Source: JASHPR01 sp963778075
Lineage (GTDB): Bacteria > Actinomycetota > Actinomycetes > Streptosporangiales > Streptosporangiaceae
Direction: 5' to 3'
Assembly (NCBI GenBank): GCA_963778075.1
Contig: CAVZTJ010000006.1
Span: forward strand, 1-64,000
Length of the DNA stretch: 64,000 nt
A program made the translations under genes and the position numbers. The notes under the pieces are model-generated. The model worked only from the letters and a program-made list of their open reading frames with translations, did no database searches and had not been told where the DNA came from. Shown here one piece after another: positions 52,694 through 60,853 of the stretch; the stretch's first letter is position 1, and each line of letters starts with the position of its first letter.

Positions 52694-54052
52694 TCATGGG
52701 TTCATGGGCCCGGCAGCGACGGGGGTGCCGCTCCGGGCAAGCTTGTAGGCGAGGATCGGCGTATCGCGGCCCTTCACCAGCTGGGCTGGCAGCGCGATCG
52801 CGTCCGACGGAACGGTCAGGGCGCGGTGGGTTGGCTCGGACAGCACGGTCTCGCCGGCCGCCGCGAGCTGCTGCAGCCGCTGGGACAGGTTGACCGTGTC
52901 CCCGACCAGCGTGTACTCGAGCCGTTCCTCCGAGCCGAGCAGGGCCGCGGCGACCTCGCCGGTGGACAGCCCGATGCCGAGGCCGAACTCGTGCAGCCCC
53001 TCGGCGGCCCAGCCCGCGTTGATCTCGGCCTGCAGCGCGTGCATGCCTGCCGCCGCCGCGACTGCCCGGTCGGGGTGGTCGGGCTGGGGGAACGGCGCGC
53101 CGAACACCGCCATCACCGCGTCGCCGACAAACTGCATGACAGTACCCCCCTCACCGAGGATCGCACGGTTCATCGCGGCACGGTGGGTGTTGAGCTGACC
53201 TGCGAGTTTTGCCGGATCGGCGTGCTCGGCGATCGTCGAGTAGGACCTGATGTCGCTCATCAGCACCGTCACGATCACGGTCTCGGTCTCGCCGATGGCC
53301 TGCCGGGAGTTGCGGAGCTTCTCGGCGAGCCTGCCCGGCAGCAGCCGGGACAGCGTCTCGCCCTGTTCCTCGCGGTCGACGATCGCCTGGTGCAGCAGCC
53401 GGAGCCGGTTGAGCGCCGCCGGGTTGCCCTGGGCGACGCCGGCCGCCAGCTTGACGAACACGGCCTCGACCTCGGCGTCCACCGCCTCGGGCGGCACGTG
53501 CCTGGCCACCGCGATCGCCTTGATCGGCTTGCCCTCGGCGATCATGCCGAGCAGCTCCTCCTCGGCCGGGGCGAGCTCGCCCGGCGAGGTGACCGGCTGG
53601 ACCAGCGCCTCGACGATCGCGGGGTCGAGCGCGGTGCCGCCGGTGGCCACGCTGCGGATCGCGTCGGCGAGCTGGTTGCCCTCGGCGACCCGGTCCTTCA
53701 GCAGGTAGCCGTACCCGGCCGAGCCCTCGGCCAGCAGCGAGACCGCGTACTCGGGGTCGTCGTACTGGGACAGCACCACAACGCCGGTGCCAGGGAAGCG
53801 CTTGCGCACCTCCTTCGCCGCGTCGATGCCCTCGCGGCTGAAGGACGGCGGCATCCGCACGTCGGTGACCAGGACCTGCGGCTCGGTGGCCGCGGTGCCG
53901 CTGATGACCTCGTCGTAGTCGGCGGCCACCCCCACCACACGAAGGTCCGGATCCCGCTCGATGAGCGCCCGGACACCCTCGCGGACGATCAGGTTGTCGT
54001 CGGCGAGAAAGACGCCGATGGCGCGTTCGGGCGGCGAAGCACTGTGTCCCAC
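52694..54052 (-). CDS. Receiver - degenerate HTH - class III adenylate/guanylate cyclase fusion
   Basis: 452 residues. Receiver domain (about 10-130; LADDNLIVREGV, Asp in VLVTDVRMPP, Lys in YLLKDRVA) is closely related to the LuxR regulator at 42518-43192. Then comes a stretch aligned to a LuxR helix-turn-helix (APAEEELLGMIAEGKPIKAI) but with altered recognition residues. The class III cyclase domain (about 255-430) has metal-binding Asp267 in LMSDIRSYST and Asp311 in GDAVMAVFG, then LVGDTVNLSQRL. It should make a cyclic nucleotide under phosphorylation control. GTG 54052 is the chosen start; a longer frame to 54130 has no receiver homology. Confidence 0.88.
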   Translation of the reverse strand: MGHSASPPERAIGVFLADDNLIVREGVRALIERDPDLRVVGVAADYDEVISGTAATEPQVLVTDVRMPPSFSREGIDAAKEVRKRFPGTGVVVLSQYDDPEYAVSLLAEGSAGYGYLLKDRVAEGNQLADAIRSVATGGTALDPAIVEALVQPVTSPGELAPAEEELLGMIAEGKPIKAIAVARHVPPEAVDAEVEAVFVKLAAGVAQGNPAALNRLRLLHQAIVDREEQGETLSRLLPGRLAEKLRNSRQAIGETETVIVTVLMSDIRSYSTIAEHADPAKLAGQLNTHRAAMNRAILGEGGTVMQFVGDAVMAVFGAPFPQPDHPDRAVAAAAGMHALQAEINAGWAAEGLHEFGLGIGLSTGEVAAALLGSEERLEYTLVGDTVNLSQRLQQLAAAGETVLSEPTHRALTVPSDAIALPAQLVKGRDTPILAYKLARSGTPVAAGPMNP

Positions 54053-54277
54053 GCCATTAAGGTCTCGCAACTGCGGGTGCTGCCGCCAGTGAGCAGCCAC
54101 CCAGAGCAGAGGTGGTACTAGGCACACCATCGCTTGCCATCAGAAGATGGCACCGCGGCGGCCGGTGCTGCTGGCACACCCGGCGAATGCCAGCCAGCAT
54201 CCTGGCCAGCGCGCCCGGGTCTCGGGCACGGTGATACCCCGTGGCGCGGGGTGAGCGCGGGCTAGGTGGTGTGCAAC

Positions 54278-54615
54278 ATGGGACGGGTGCTGCGGGTGGC
54301 TTGGTACCGGTTCGGGGCCACCTTCGGTCGCCGGTGGGGCGGCTACCTTTCGCTGGTGCTCCTGGTCGGCCTGGTCGGCGGTGTCGCGCTGGCGTCGGCG
54401 GCTGCAGCGCGTCGGACCGAGTCGTCATTTCCGGTGTTCCTGGCCAGTACCAATCCCTCGGACCTGATCGTGCAGTACAACGAGGTTGGCCAGGTCTCGT
54501 ACCCCGGCATGCCCCGTTCGCGCTAACGGTCCGGCACCTGCGCGGCGTGAGACGGGTTGAGAGTGCTTTTGAGCCGGTTACAAGTTTGCTGGGGCCCGGC
54601 GGGGCGCCGGCCGCA
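54278..54615 (+). pseudogene. 5' fragment of an FtsX permease gene, frameshifted and truncated
   Basis: MGRVLRVAWYRFGATF, GGYLSLVLLVGLVGGVALAS and FLASTNPSDLIVQ match the first 90 residues of the permeases at 46280-51934. The frame ends at 54524-54526, and a further piece (VRRVESAFEPVTSLLGPGGA) continues in the next frame to about 54612. Nothing after that is recognisable. It points in the opposite direction to the intact operon. Confidence 0.75.
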
Positions 54616-54749
54616 CGGCATCAGCGCTCGCGCTGCGCACCGAATGAGCCCGGCGGGTACCCAGCAGGCCAGTGCGTGGTGGTAGGCACACCAGGAGACG
54701 CCAGGCACCATCCTGGCCTGCGGCGCCGCCGAGGCGCGACGATGAGAGC

Positions 54750-55766
54750 ATGCGATACGAAAGCTGCATCACCTCCCTTTCCTGGATCCCGTCCGAAGCG
54801 GTGACCGGGGGAACCCGGATGGCCTTCGACGCCGGGTTCACGCACTACGACGACCCGCCGCCGGACCGGATCGGCGACATCGAGGCGCTCCGCGCCACCG
54901 ACAAGTTCCGGTTCGCGAACGTGCTGCGGGCCTGGGTCGAGGTCAACGCCTCCGGCGCCATCACCGGCTGCGGCTACGACGGCGGCGGCATGATGGGCTC
55001 GACCAAGGTCCGGCTGGGCGCGCTGAGCTACCGGTTCCAGGCGGTCAAGCTCCCCGACATCCAGCGGGACCCGGAACGCGGCGACGGGTGGGTCCGGTTC
55101 GTGCAGACCGTCGGGGGCCGGACCGGGATGCCAGCGCCGCGGCGGGTGCGCCGCAAGCCGTTCGTGCAGTGGCAGGCACCACTGGTGTGGAGCACGCTGT
55201 CGCTGACCCTGCACGCGGACGGGACCGCCGAGTCCGAGGTGGTCGGCGCCAGCCCGTTCCCGCGGCACTGGATCTACGACGCCAAGGGCATGCTCTCGCA
55301 CAAGTCCGGCCTGACCGACTTCGCCGACTGGTACCGCAGGGCGTTCGGGCGGCACACGCCGTGGGGCGACGAGGACAGCAAGGCCCTGGTGACCGCCGTG
55401 GAGACGGCGCTGGAGCGGGAGCTGTCCGTCCAGCTCATGCACGGCACCGGCAAGCCCAGGATCCAGAAGCTGAAGGCCGGCCAGGCGCTGGCGCGCCAGG
55501 GGGAGCCGGGGACGGACGTCTACCTGCTGCTCGACGGCGTGATCCGGGTGGAACGGGACGGCGAGCGGCTGGCCGAGTGCGGGCCCGGCGCCATGCTGGG
55601 AGAGCGAGCCCACCTCGAGGGCGGCACGCGGACCGCGACGCTGGTGGCGGTCACCCCGTGCCGGGTCGCCTCGGTAAGCGCCGACCAGTTCGACCGGCAG
55701 GCGCTGGAAGAACTGTCCGGCGGGCACCGAAGGGAAGACGCGGGGCAGGTCCGGGGCCGGGCATAG
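54750..55766 (+). CDS. Cyclic-nucleotide-binding-domain protein
   Basis: 338 residues. The first 230 form an unrecognised domain (FTHYDDPPPDRIGDIEAL, CGYDGGGMMGSTKVRLG). Residues about 240-325 are a cNMP-binding fold: QKLKAGQALARQGEPGTDVYLLLDG and a phosphate-binding-cassette-like GPGAMLGERAHLEGGTRTAT (Gly-Glu and Arg-Thr-Ala). ATG 54750. It lies 700 nt from the cyclase fusion, divergent from it, which suggests it is a receptor for the cyclase product. Confidence 0.82.
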   Translation: MRYESCITSLSWIPSEAVTGGTRMAFDAGFTHYDDPPPDRIGDIEALRATDKFRFANVLRAWVEVNASGAITGCGYDGGGMMGSTKVRLGALSYRFQAVKLPDIQRDPERGDGWVRFVQTVGGRTGMPAPRRVRRKPFVQWQAPLVWSTLSLTLHADGTAESEVVGASPFPRHWIYDAKGMLSHKSGLTDFADWYRRAFGRHTPWGDEDSKALVTAVETALERELSVQLMHGTGKPRIQKLKAGQALARQGEPGTDVYLLLDGVIRVERDGERLAECGPGAMLGERAHLEGGTRTATLVAVTPCRVASVSADQFDRQALEELSGGHRREDAGQVRGRA

Positions 55767-55769
55767 GAT
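55764..55769 (+). promoter_or_regulatory. Probable -10 box of a leaderless MBL transcript
   Basis: TAGGAT ends 7 nt before GTG 55777. It overlaps the stop region of the preceding gene, so the MBL gene may have its own promoter besides any read-through. Confidence 0.4.
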
Positions 55770-55776
55770 CGACGGA

Positions 55777-56679
55777 GTGCGTCTGTATCTCTGTGGGGTC
55801 CGCGGCTCGACCCCGGCGCCCGGCGCCGACTTCCTTCGCTACGGCGGGCACACCTCCTGCGTGGCCATCGCGCACGACGGCGCGGCCAGGCCGACGCTGG
55901 TCCTGGACGCGGGCACGGGCCTGCGCCAGGTCACGCCCCTGCTCGGCGGCCAGCCGTTCGACGGCACGATCCTGCTCACCCACCTGCACTGGGATCACGT
56001 GCACGGGCTGCCGTTCTTTACCGGCGGCGATTGCGAGGGATCGCGGGTCAGCCTGCTGCTGCCAGAGCAGGAGGACGGCGCCACCGCGGAGCAGGCGCTG
56101 GCCAAGGGCATGTCGCCGCCGCACTTCCCGATCGGGCCGAGCGGGCTGCGCGGCGCGTGGACCTTCGGCACGGTGGCGCCCGGGCCGCTGAAGGCCGAGG
56201 GCTTCACGATCGAGGCGCGGGCGATACCGCACAAGGGCGGCGCCACGCTCGGCTACCGGGTCAGCGACGGATCGAGCGTGATCGCGTACCTGCCCGACCA
56301 CTGCCCCACGGCGCTCGGGCCAGGGCCCGAGGGGTGGGGTGAGTACCACGCCGCCGCGCTCGAGCTCGCCAGCGGCGCCGACGTCCTGCTGCACGACGCG
56401 TTCCTGCTCGCCGATGAGGTCGCTGCCGAGGCGTTCTTCGGCCACGCGGCGATCGACTACGCGATCGGGCTTGGCCGGCGGGCCGGGGCGCGGCGGGTCG
56501 TGCTGACACATCACAAGCCCGGCCGCACCGACGCCGCGCTCGACGACTTGGCCAGCCGGGTCGCGGGGGTCACGGGCGAGGTGGCGAGCCGGGTCGCGGG
56601 GGTCCGGGGCGAGGTGCCGGGCCGTCCCACGCTGCCCGAAGTGATCGTGGCCGCGGAGGGCGAGATCTTTGAGCTTTGA
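55777..56679 (+). CDS. Metallo-beta-lactamase-fold hydrolase
   Basis: 300 residues. Begins CGVRGSTPAPGADFLRYGGH, typical of a widespread MBL subgroup. The metal site THLHWDHVHG (HxHxDH) is near residue 70, with Asp in LLHDAFLL and His in VLTHHKPGRTD. The substrate is unknown. It starts 10 nt after the cyclic-nucleotide-binding gene; MBL enzymes include cyclic-nucleotide phosphodiesterases (class II), so hydrolysis of the cyclase product is a testable guess. It has a 33-bp duplication near the C-terminus. Confidence 0.85.
   Translation: MRLYLCGVRGSTPAPGADFLRYGGHTSCVAIAHDGAARPTLVLDAGTGLRQVTPLLGGQPFDGTILLTHLHWDHVHGLPFFTGGDCEGSRVSLLLPEQEDGATAEQALAKGMSPPHFPIGPSGLRGAWTFGTVAPGPLKAEGFTIEARAIPHKGGATLGYRVSDGSSVIAYLPDHCPTALGPGPEGWGEYHAAALELASGADVLLHDAFLLADEVAAEAFFGHAAIDYAIGLGRRAGARRVVLTHHKPGRTDAALDDLASRVAGVTGEVASRVAGVRGEVPGRPTLPEVIVAAEGEIFEL
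56551..56616. repeat. 33-bp in-frame duplication in the MBL gene
   Basis: Copies 56551-56583 and 56584-56616 encode ASRVAGVTGEV and ASRVAGVRGEV in a loop near the protein C-terminus. The frame is kept. Confidence 0.8.
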
Positions 56680-58111
56680 CGGCGTTGACGCGGTCGTGGT
56701 CGGTTCCGGGCCGAACGGGCTCGCCGCGGCGCTGACCATGGCCAGGACCGGCCTGTCCGTGCACGTCATCGACGGTGCGGCCACGCCGGGTGGCGGCTGC
56801 AGGACCGAGGAGCTGACGCTGCCGGGGTTCTGGCACGACGTCTGCTCCGCGGTGCACCCGCTGGCCAGCGCGTCGCCGTTCTTCGCCGGCACCGACCTGG
56901 CCGCCTTCGGGGTCAGGCTGCTGACCCCGAAGGTGGCCTTTGCCCAGCCGCTGGACGGCGGCCGTGCCGTGGCCGCCACCGGGTCGGTCGACGAGACCGC
57001 CGCGGAGCTCGGGCCCGACGCGCGCGCGTACCGGCGGCTGGTCGGGCCGCTGGCGCAGGACCTGCCGCTGATCCTGCCCACGGTGCTCGGGCCGCTGGGG
57101 CGGGCGCTTCCCGCCCACCCGCTGGCGATGGCCAGGTTCGGCACCGAGGGCCTGCTGCCAGCCAGCGTGCTGGCCCGGCGGTTCCGCGGCGATGAGGCAA
57201 AGAGCCTGCTCGCGGGCGCGGCCGCGCACACGATGCTGCCGCTCAACAAGCCGCTGACCAGCTCCTTCGGCCTGCTGTTCCTGATGATCGCGCACTCGGT
57301 CGGGTGGCCCTTCGTCGAGGGCGGCAGCGCCAGGCTGACCGACGCGCTGGTCACCGAGCTCACCTCGCTCGGCGGCCGGATGGAGACCGGCCGCTGGGTC
57401 ACGTCGCTCCGCGACCTGCCAAAGGCACGTGCGGTGCTGCTGGATGTAACCCCGCGCCAGTTCGTCGCGCTCGCGGGCGACCGGCTCCCGGCCAGGTCGC
57501 GGCGGGCGCTGCAGCGGTTCCGGTATGGCCCCGGCGTCTGCAAGGTCGACTGGGCGCTCAGCGGGCCGGTGCCCTGGCAGGCCCCGGCCTGCCGGGAGGC
57601 TGGCACCGTACACGTGGGCGGCACGTTCGCCGAGGTGGCGACGTCCGAGGCCGACGTGGCAGCCGGACGTCACCCGGAGCGCCCATTCTGCCTGATCGCC
57701 CAGGCGGGCGTGGTCGATCCCAGCCGGGCCCCGGCCGGGCAGCAGACGCTGTGGGGGTACTGCCACGTGCCGCGCGGTTCGGACGTGGACATGTCCGCCC
57801 GCATCGAGGCGCAGATCGAGCGGTTCGCACCCGGCTTCCGCGACCTGATCCTGGCCAGGTCGGTCCGCACCGCCCCCGAGATGGAGCGGTACAACCCCAA
57901 CTACGTCGGCGGCGACATCAGCGGCGGGGCCAGCACGCTGTGGCAGACCGTGCTGCGCCCCACACCGCGGTGGAACCCGTACCGCACCGCGCTGCCCGGC
58001 GTCTACCTGTGCTCCGCATCGACCCCGCCCGGCGGCGGCGTGCACGGCATGTGCGGCGCCTGGGCCGCCCGGACCGCCCTCGCCGACCTGCGCCACGCTC
58101 GCCAGCGCTGA
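56669..58111 (+). CDS. FAD-dependent oxidoreductase (phytoene-desaturase-like)
   Basis: 480 residues. N-terminal dinucleotide fold VVVGSGPNGLAAALTMARTG with Asp at the end of the second strand, followed by GGGCRTEELTLPGF, and a C-terminal FAD segment GGGVHGMCGAWAARTAL. It resembles CrtI/amine-oxidase-family proteins common in actinobacteria; the substrate is unknown and no carotenoid gene is near. A TTG start with GGAGGG 8 nt upstream overlaps the MBL gene by 11 nt. Confidence 0.88.
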   Translation: MSFDGVDAVVVGSGPNGLAAALTMARTGLSVHVIDGAATPGGGCRTEELTLPGFWHDVCSAVHPLASASPFFAGTDLAAFGVRLLTPKVAFAQPLDGGRAVAATGSVDETAAELGPDARAYRRLVGPLAQDLPLILPTVLGPLGRALPAHPLAMARFGTEGLLPASVLARRFRGDEAKSLLAGAAAHTMLPLNKPLTSSFGLLFLMIAHSVGWPFVEGGSARLTDALVTELTSLGGRMETGRWVTSLRDLPKARAVLLDVTPRQFVALAGDRLPARSRRALQRFRYGPGVCKVDWALSGPVPWQAPACREAGTVHVGGTFAEVATSEADVAAGRHPERPFCLIAQAGVVDPSRAPAGQQTLWGYCHVPRGSDVDMSARIEAQIERFAPGFRDLILARSVRTAPEMERYNPNYVGGDISGGASTLWQTVLRPTPRWNPYRTALPGVYLCSASTPPGGGVHGMCGAWAARTALADLRHARQR

Positions 58112-58225
58112 CGGCGCCGCCGCCTGGCCGCCGGTGAAGGACGGGGGCCGGGCACGGCTGGGGATATGGGAGGATCGTCGCACGTGCGGCGGGTCTGCCC
58201 GCACTGACCCGGAGGGCGAGCGCTC

Positions 58226-58846
58226 ATGCACGACGAGAAGATCGGCGACTTCCTCGACCGCCTCGCCGACCGCGTTCCGGCACCGGGCGGAGGCGCGGCC
58301 GCCGCACTCGAGGCCGCTCAGGGCGCCGCGCTGCTGGGTATGGTCGCCCGCTTCACCACGGGCGAGCAGTATGCCGAGCACGCGGAGATGATCAGCCGGA
58401 TCATCAGCGAAGCTGACGAGCTGCGCGCGATCGCTTTGCGCCTCGCCCAGGCCGATGCCGAGGCATTCGCCGCAGCAGCCGAGGCGTACCGGCTTCCCCG
58501 GTCCACTGATGCCGAGCAGGCTGAGCGGTCGGCAGCCATCGCCAGCGCGCTGGTGGGAGCGGCCTGGCCACCGGCCAAGCTCATCGGTGTCGCTGGCCTG
58601 ATCGTCGATCTCGCCGGGGCGCTGCTGGAGATCGGCAACCACAACGTCATCAGCGACGTGGCGGCGGCCGCCGAGGCGGCCCGTGCCGCGGTTGCGACCG
58701 CACGGGTGAACATCGAGATCAATCTGGCCGGGATCACGGACGCCCAGGCCAGCCTGGAAATGATCGCCGACGCCGACAAGGCGGACGGCATCATCGCGCA
58801 GGCGGAACAGATCACGATGGCCGTCCGGGAGCAGATCCGGGCATGA
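58226..58846 (+). CDS. Cyclodeaminase/cyclohydrolase family protein
   Basis: 206 residues, all helical. VPAPGGGAAAALEAAQGAALL is the folate-site motif of formimidoyl-THF cyclodeaminase and FchA-type methenyl-THF cyclohydrolase; GNHNVISDVAAAAEAARAA is the second family motif. The likely role is one-carbon folate interconversion. ATG with GGAGGG upstream. Confidence 0.88.
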   Translation: MHDEKIGDFLDRLADRVPAPGGGAAAALEAAQGAALLGMVARFTTGEQYAEHAEMISRIISEADELRAIALRLAQADAEAFAAAAEAYRLPRSTDAEQAERSAAIASALVGAAWPPAKLIGVAGLIVDLAGALLEIGNHNVISDVAAAAEAARAAVATARVNIEINLAGITDAQASLEMIADADKADGIIAQAEQITMAVREQIRA

Positions 58847-58856
58847 TCGGGCCGCA

Positions 58857-59039
58857 ATGGCCGTGGCCGTCTTCGCTGTAGCCGCCGTTCCTGCCGAAAT
58901 GGCGCGACTCGCGGCGGAACCCTTCCGCCGGCTCCCCGCCGAGGAGGTAACCGCGGTGCTGGCCGAGCTCCCGCCGCCGCTGCGCCTGGTGTACCGGCTG
59001 GCGTGGCGCCCGCGCTACGCCAGGGTCAGCCGCTGGTAG
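58857..59039 (+). CDS. Possible small hypothetical protein
   Basis: 60 residues beginning 10 nt after the cyclodeaminase stop: MAVAVFAVAAVPAEMARLAA, then AEEVTAVLAELPPPLRLVY. Helical and amphipathic in appearance; no family recognised and no clear ribosome site. It could be spurious. Confidence 0.3.
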   Translation: MAVAVFAVAAVPAEMARLAAEPFRRLPAEEVTAVLAELPPPLRLVYRLAWRPRYARVSRW

Positions 59040-59138
59040 GGCCTACTGAGCCGCTGTCGATAAGGCCGGCCGCCGTTCGTGTAGGGGGTAGACGGCCGGG
59101 CCCGGGACTGGCGCGGCCAGAGGAGGAGGAGGAGCGGC

Positions 59139-59990
59139 ATGCCTGAACCGAAGGTTCTGGTGAGTGGTCTGGGGATTCCCGAGTCGCCGCGGTGGCACGA
59201 CGGGAGGCTGTGGTTCTGCAACTGGATCGACCGGCAGGTCATGGCCGTCGACGTGGACGGCAAGGCGGAGGTCATGCTCACCCGCGATCCGGGCAGCCAC
59301 TCGATGGGGTACTCGATCGACTGGCTGCCCGACGGCAGGCTGCTGACGACCGGGGACAAGGTCCGGCGCCACGAGCCCGGCGGGCTGGTGACCGTCCTCG
59401 CCGAGCAGCGGGCGAACGAGATCGTCGTGGACGCGAGCGGCAACGCATACGTCAACGGCGCGGACTTCGATTTCGTCGCCGGTGCGCCGCCTAAGCCGGG
59501 CTACATCAAGCTCATCACGCCGGATGGGCAAATCCGCCAGGTCGCCGGCGACATCCAGTTCCCCAACGGCATGATCATCACACCGGATGGCCGGACGCTG
59601 ATCATCTCCGAGTCGTTCGCCGGCCGGCTCACCGCGTTCGCCATCGGCGACGGCGGCGGACTGTCGGGACGGCGGGTGTTCGCCGAAGGCCTGGGCCCGG
59701 ACGGCATCTGCATGGACGCCGAAGGCGCCGTGTGGGTGTCCAGTGGCGGGTTCTCTGTCGCCCGCGTTGCTGAGGGCGGCAAGATCCTGCAGCGCGTCGA
59801 GCTCGGGGAGAACCGGGCACCGTTCGCGCTGATGCTCGGCGGCCCGGACCGGCGGACGCTTTTCATCTGCACGGCAGAGTGGCGCATGGCCGACGGCGCC
59901 CCCGCCAACCTGGAACGGCTCTCCACCGGGCCGCGCACCGGGGAGATCCTCGCCCTGCAGGTCCAGGTTCCCGGCACCGGCCGGCCGTGA
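59139..59990 (+). CDS. SMP-30/gluconolactonase-family beta-propeller
   Basis: 283 residues. Family features: metal-ligand Glu in GIPESPRWHDGRLWF, an Asn in QFPNGMIITPDGRTL, and an Asp in LGPDGICMDAEGAVWV. Likely a lactonase on a sugar or other lactone; the substrate is unknown. ATG follows a very strong GAGGAGGAGGAG ribosome site. Confidence 0.9.
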   Translation: MPEPKVLVSGLGIPESPRWHDGRLWFCNWIDRQVMAVDVDGKAEVMLTRDPGSHSMGYSIDWLPDGRLLTTGDKVRRHEPGGLVTVLAEQRANEIVVDASGNAYVNGADFDFVAGAPPKPGYIKLITPDGQIRQVAGDIQFPNGMIITPDGRTLIISESFAGRLTAFAIGDGGGLSGRRVFAEGLGPDGICMDAEGAVWVSSGGFSVARVAEGGKILQRVELGENRAPFALMLGGPDRRTLFICTAEWRMADGAPANLERLSTGPRTGEILALQVQVPGTGRP

Positions 59991-60094
59991 CGAAGGCGGC
60001 GGCCCGTCCCGCCGCTTCGGCGGGCGCGACGCCAGCGCGCTGAACCCGGCAAATATCGCGCTGGCGTGAAGAAGGTTTGCGGTTCCGACCGAGT

Positions 60095-60113
60095 ATGGGT
60101 GTGAGTTACCCAT
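60095..60113. promoter_or_regulatory. Inverted repeat upstream of the sigma factor
   Basis: ATGGGT (60095-60100) and ACCCAT (60108-60113) are separated by 7 nt. The site lies 33 nt before the chosen start of the ECF sigma gene and could be an operator or a leader hairpin. Confidence 0.35.
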
Positions 60114-60128
60114 CCGGGAGGATCACCT

Positions 60129-60149
60129 GTGGCTGGACCGCCCTCGTGA
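60129..60149 (+). other. Six-codon leader frame overlapping the sigma factor start
   Basis: GTG 60129 has a strong GGGAGG site 7 nt upstream and encodes six residues (MAGPPS) ending in TGA at 60147-60149. That TGA overlaps the GTG (60146) of the sigma factor gene, which has no ribosome site of its own. This is the layout of a translationally coupled leader. Confidence 0.45.
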
Positions 60150-60853
60150 ACGGGCCTACGCGGCCGGGCTGGCAGGAGACGGGGCTCCTCGGTGCGCTGG
60201 GCGCTCTGGTAAGCCCGTCTGCCGGCCCGGGCGCGCCCGGCGGCGAGCAGGCCGGCCCGCTCAGCGATGACGCCGCGGTGCTGGCCGAGTCGCTGCGGCA
60301 GCCGGAACGGTTCGGTCACATCTATGACCTGCATTTCGCCGGCATCTACGGCTACATCGCCAGCCGTCTGGGACCCGACGACGCCGACGACCTTACCGCG
60401 GAAACGTTCATCGACGCCTTCCGCAGGCGCGCTTCGTTCGATCCCGCCCGCGGCTCTGTCCGGCCGTGGCTGTTCGGGATAGCGACCAGGCTGGTGGCGC
60501 AGCACCGCCGGGCGGAGGCACGCCGCTACCGGGCCCTAGCCCGCACCCCGGCGGAGCCGGACCCGGGCGGGCATGACGACCGGGTCGCGGCGCGGGTCAG
60601 CGCGCAAGCGCGCCGCGAGCCGCTGCTGCGCGCGCTCGCGGAGCTCAGCGACGACGACCGGGACGTGCTGCTGCTGATCGCCCTCGGCGGCCTGCGCTAC
60701 GAGGAAGTCGCGGCGGCGCTGTCGATACCGCCCGGCACCGTTGCCTCCCGGCTCAGCCGGGCCCGGCGCAAGGTCCGCGGCGTGCTCGACGCGCCGCAAA
60801 CCGGCCCGACCAGCCGGCCGAACGGTCACGGAGCCAGCCATGCCAGCCATTGA
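60146..60853 (+). CDS. ECF-type RNA polymerase sigma factor
   Basis: About 235 residues. Sigma region 2 (FGHIYDLHFAGIYGYIASRL, DDADDLTAETFIDAFRR, RPWLFGIATRLV) and region 4 (LRYEEVAAALSIPPGTVASRL, SRARRKVR) are clear. A 60-residue disordered N-terminus precedes them. In-frame starts exist at ATG 60095 and GTG 60146; I chose the latter for its overlap with the leader frame. The next gene overlaps its end by 14 nt and is the likely membrane-bound regulator. Confidence 0.88.
   Translation: MNGPTRPGWQETGLLGALGALVSPSAGPGAPGGEQAGPLSDDAAVLAESLRQPERFGHIYDLHFAGIYGYIASRLGPDDADDLTAETFIDAFRRRASFDPARGSVRPWLFGIATRLVAQHRRAEARRYRALARTPAEPDPGGHDDRVAARVSAQARREPLLRALAELSDDDRDVLLLIALGGLRYEEVAAALSIPPGTVASRLSRARRKVRGVLDAPQTGPTSRPNGHGASHASH

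Noticed and set aside
56570..58642. 690-residue frame antisense to the MBL and oxidoreductase genes
   Set aside because: It spans several well-supported plus-strand genes and has the composition of a GC shadow.
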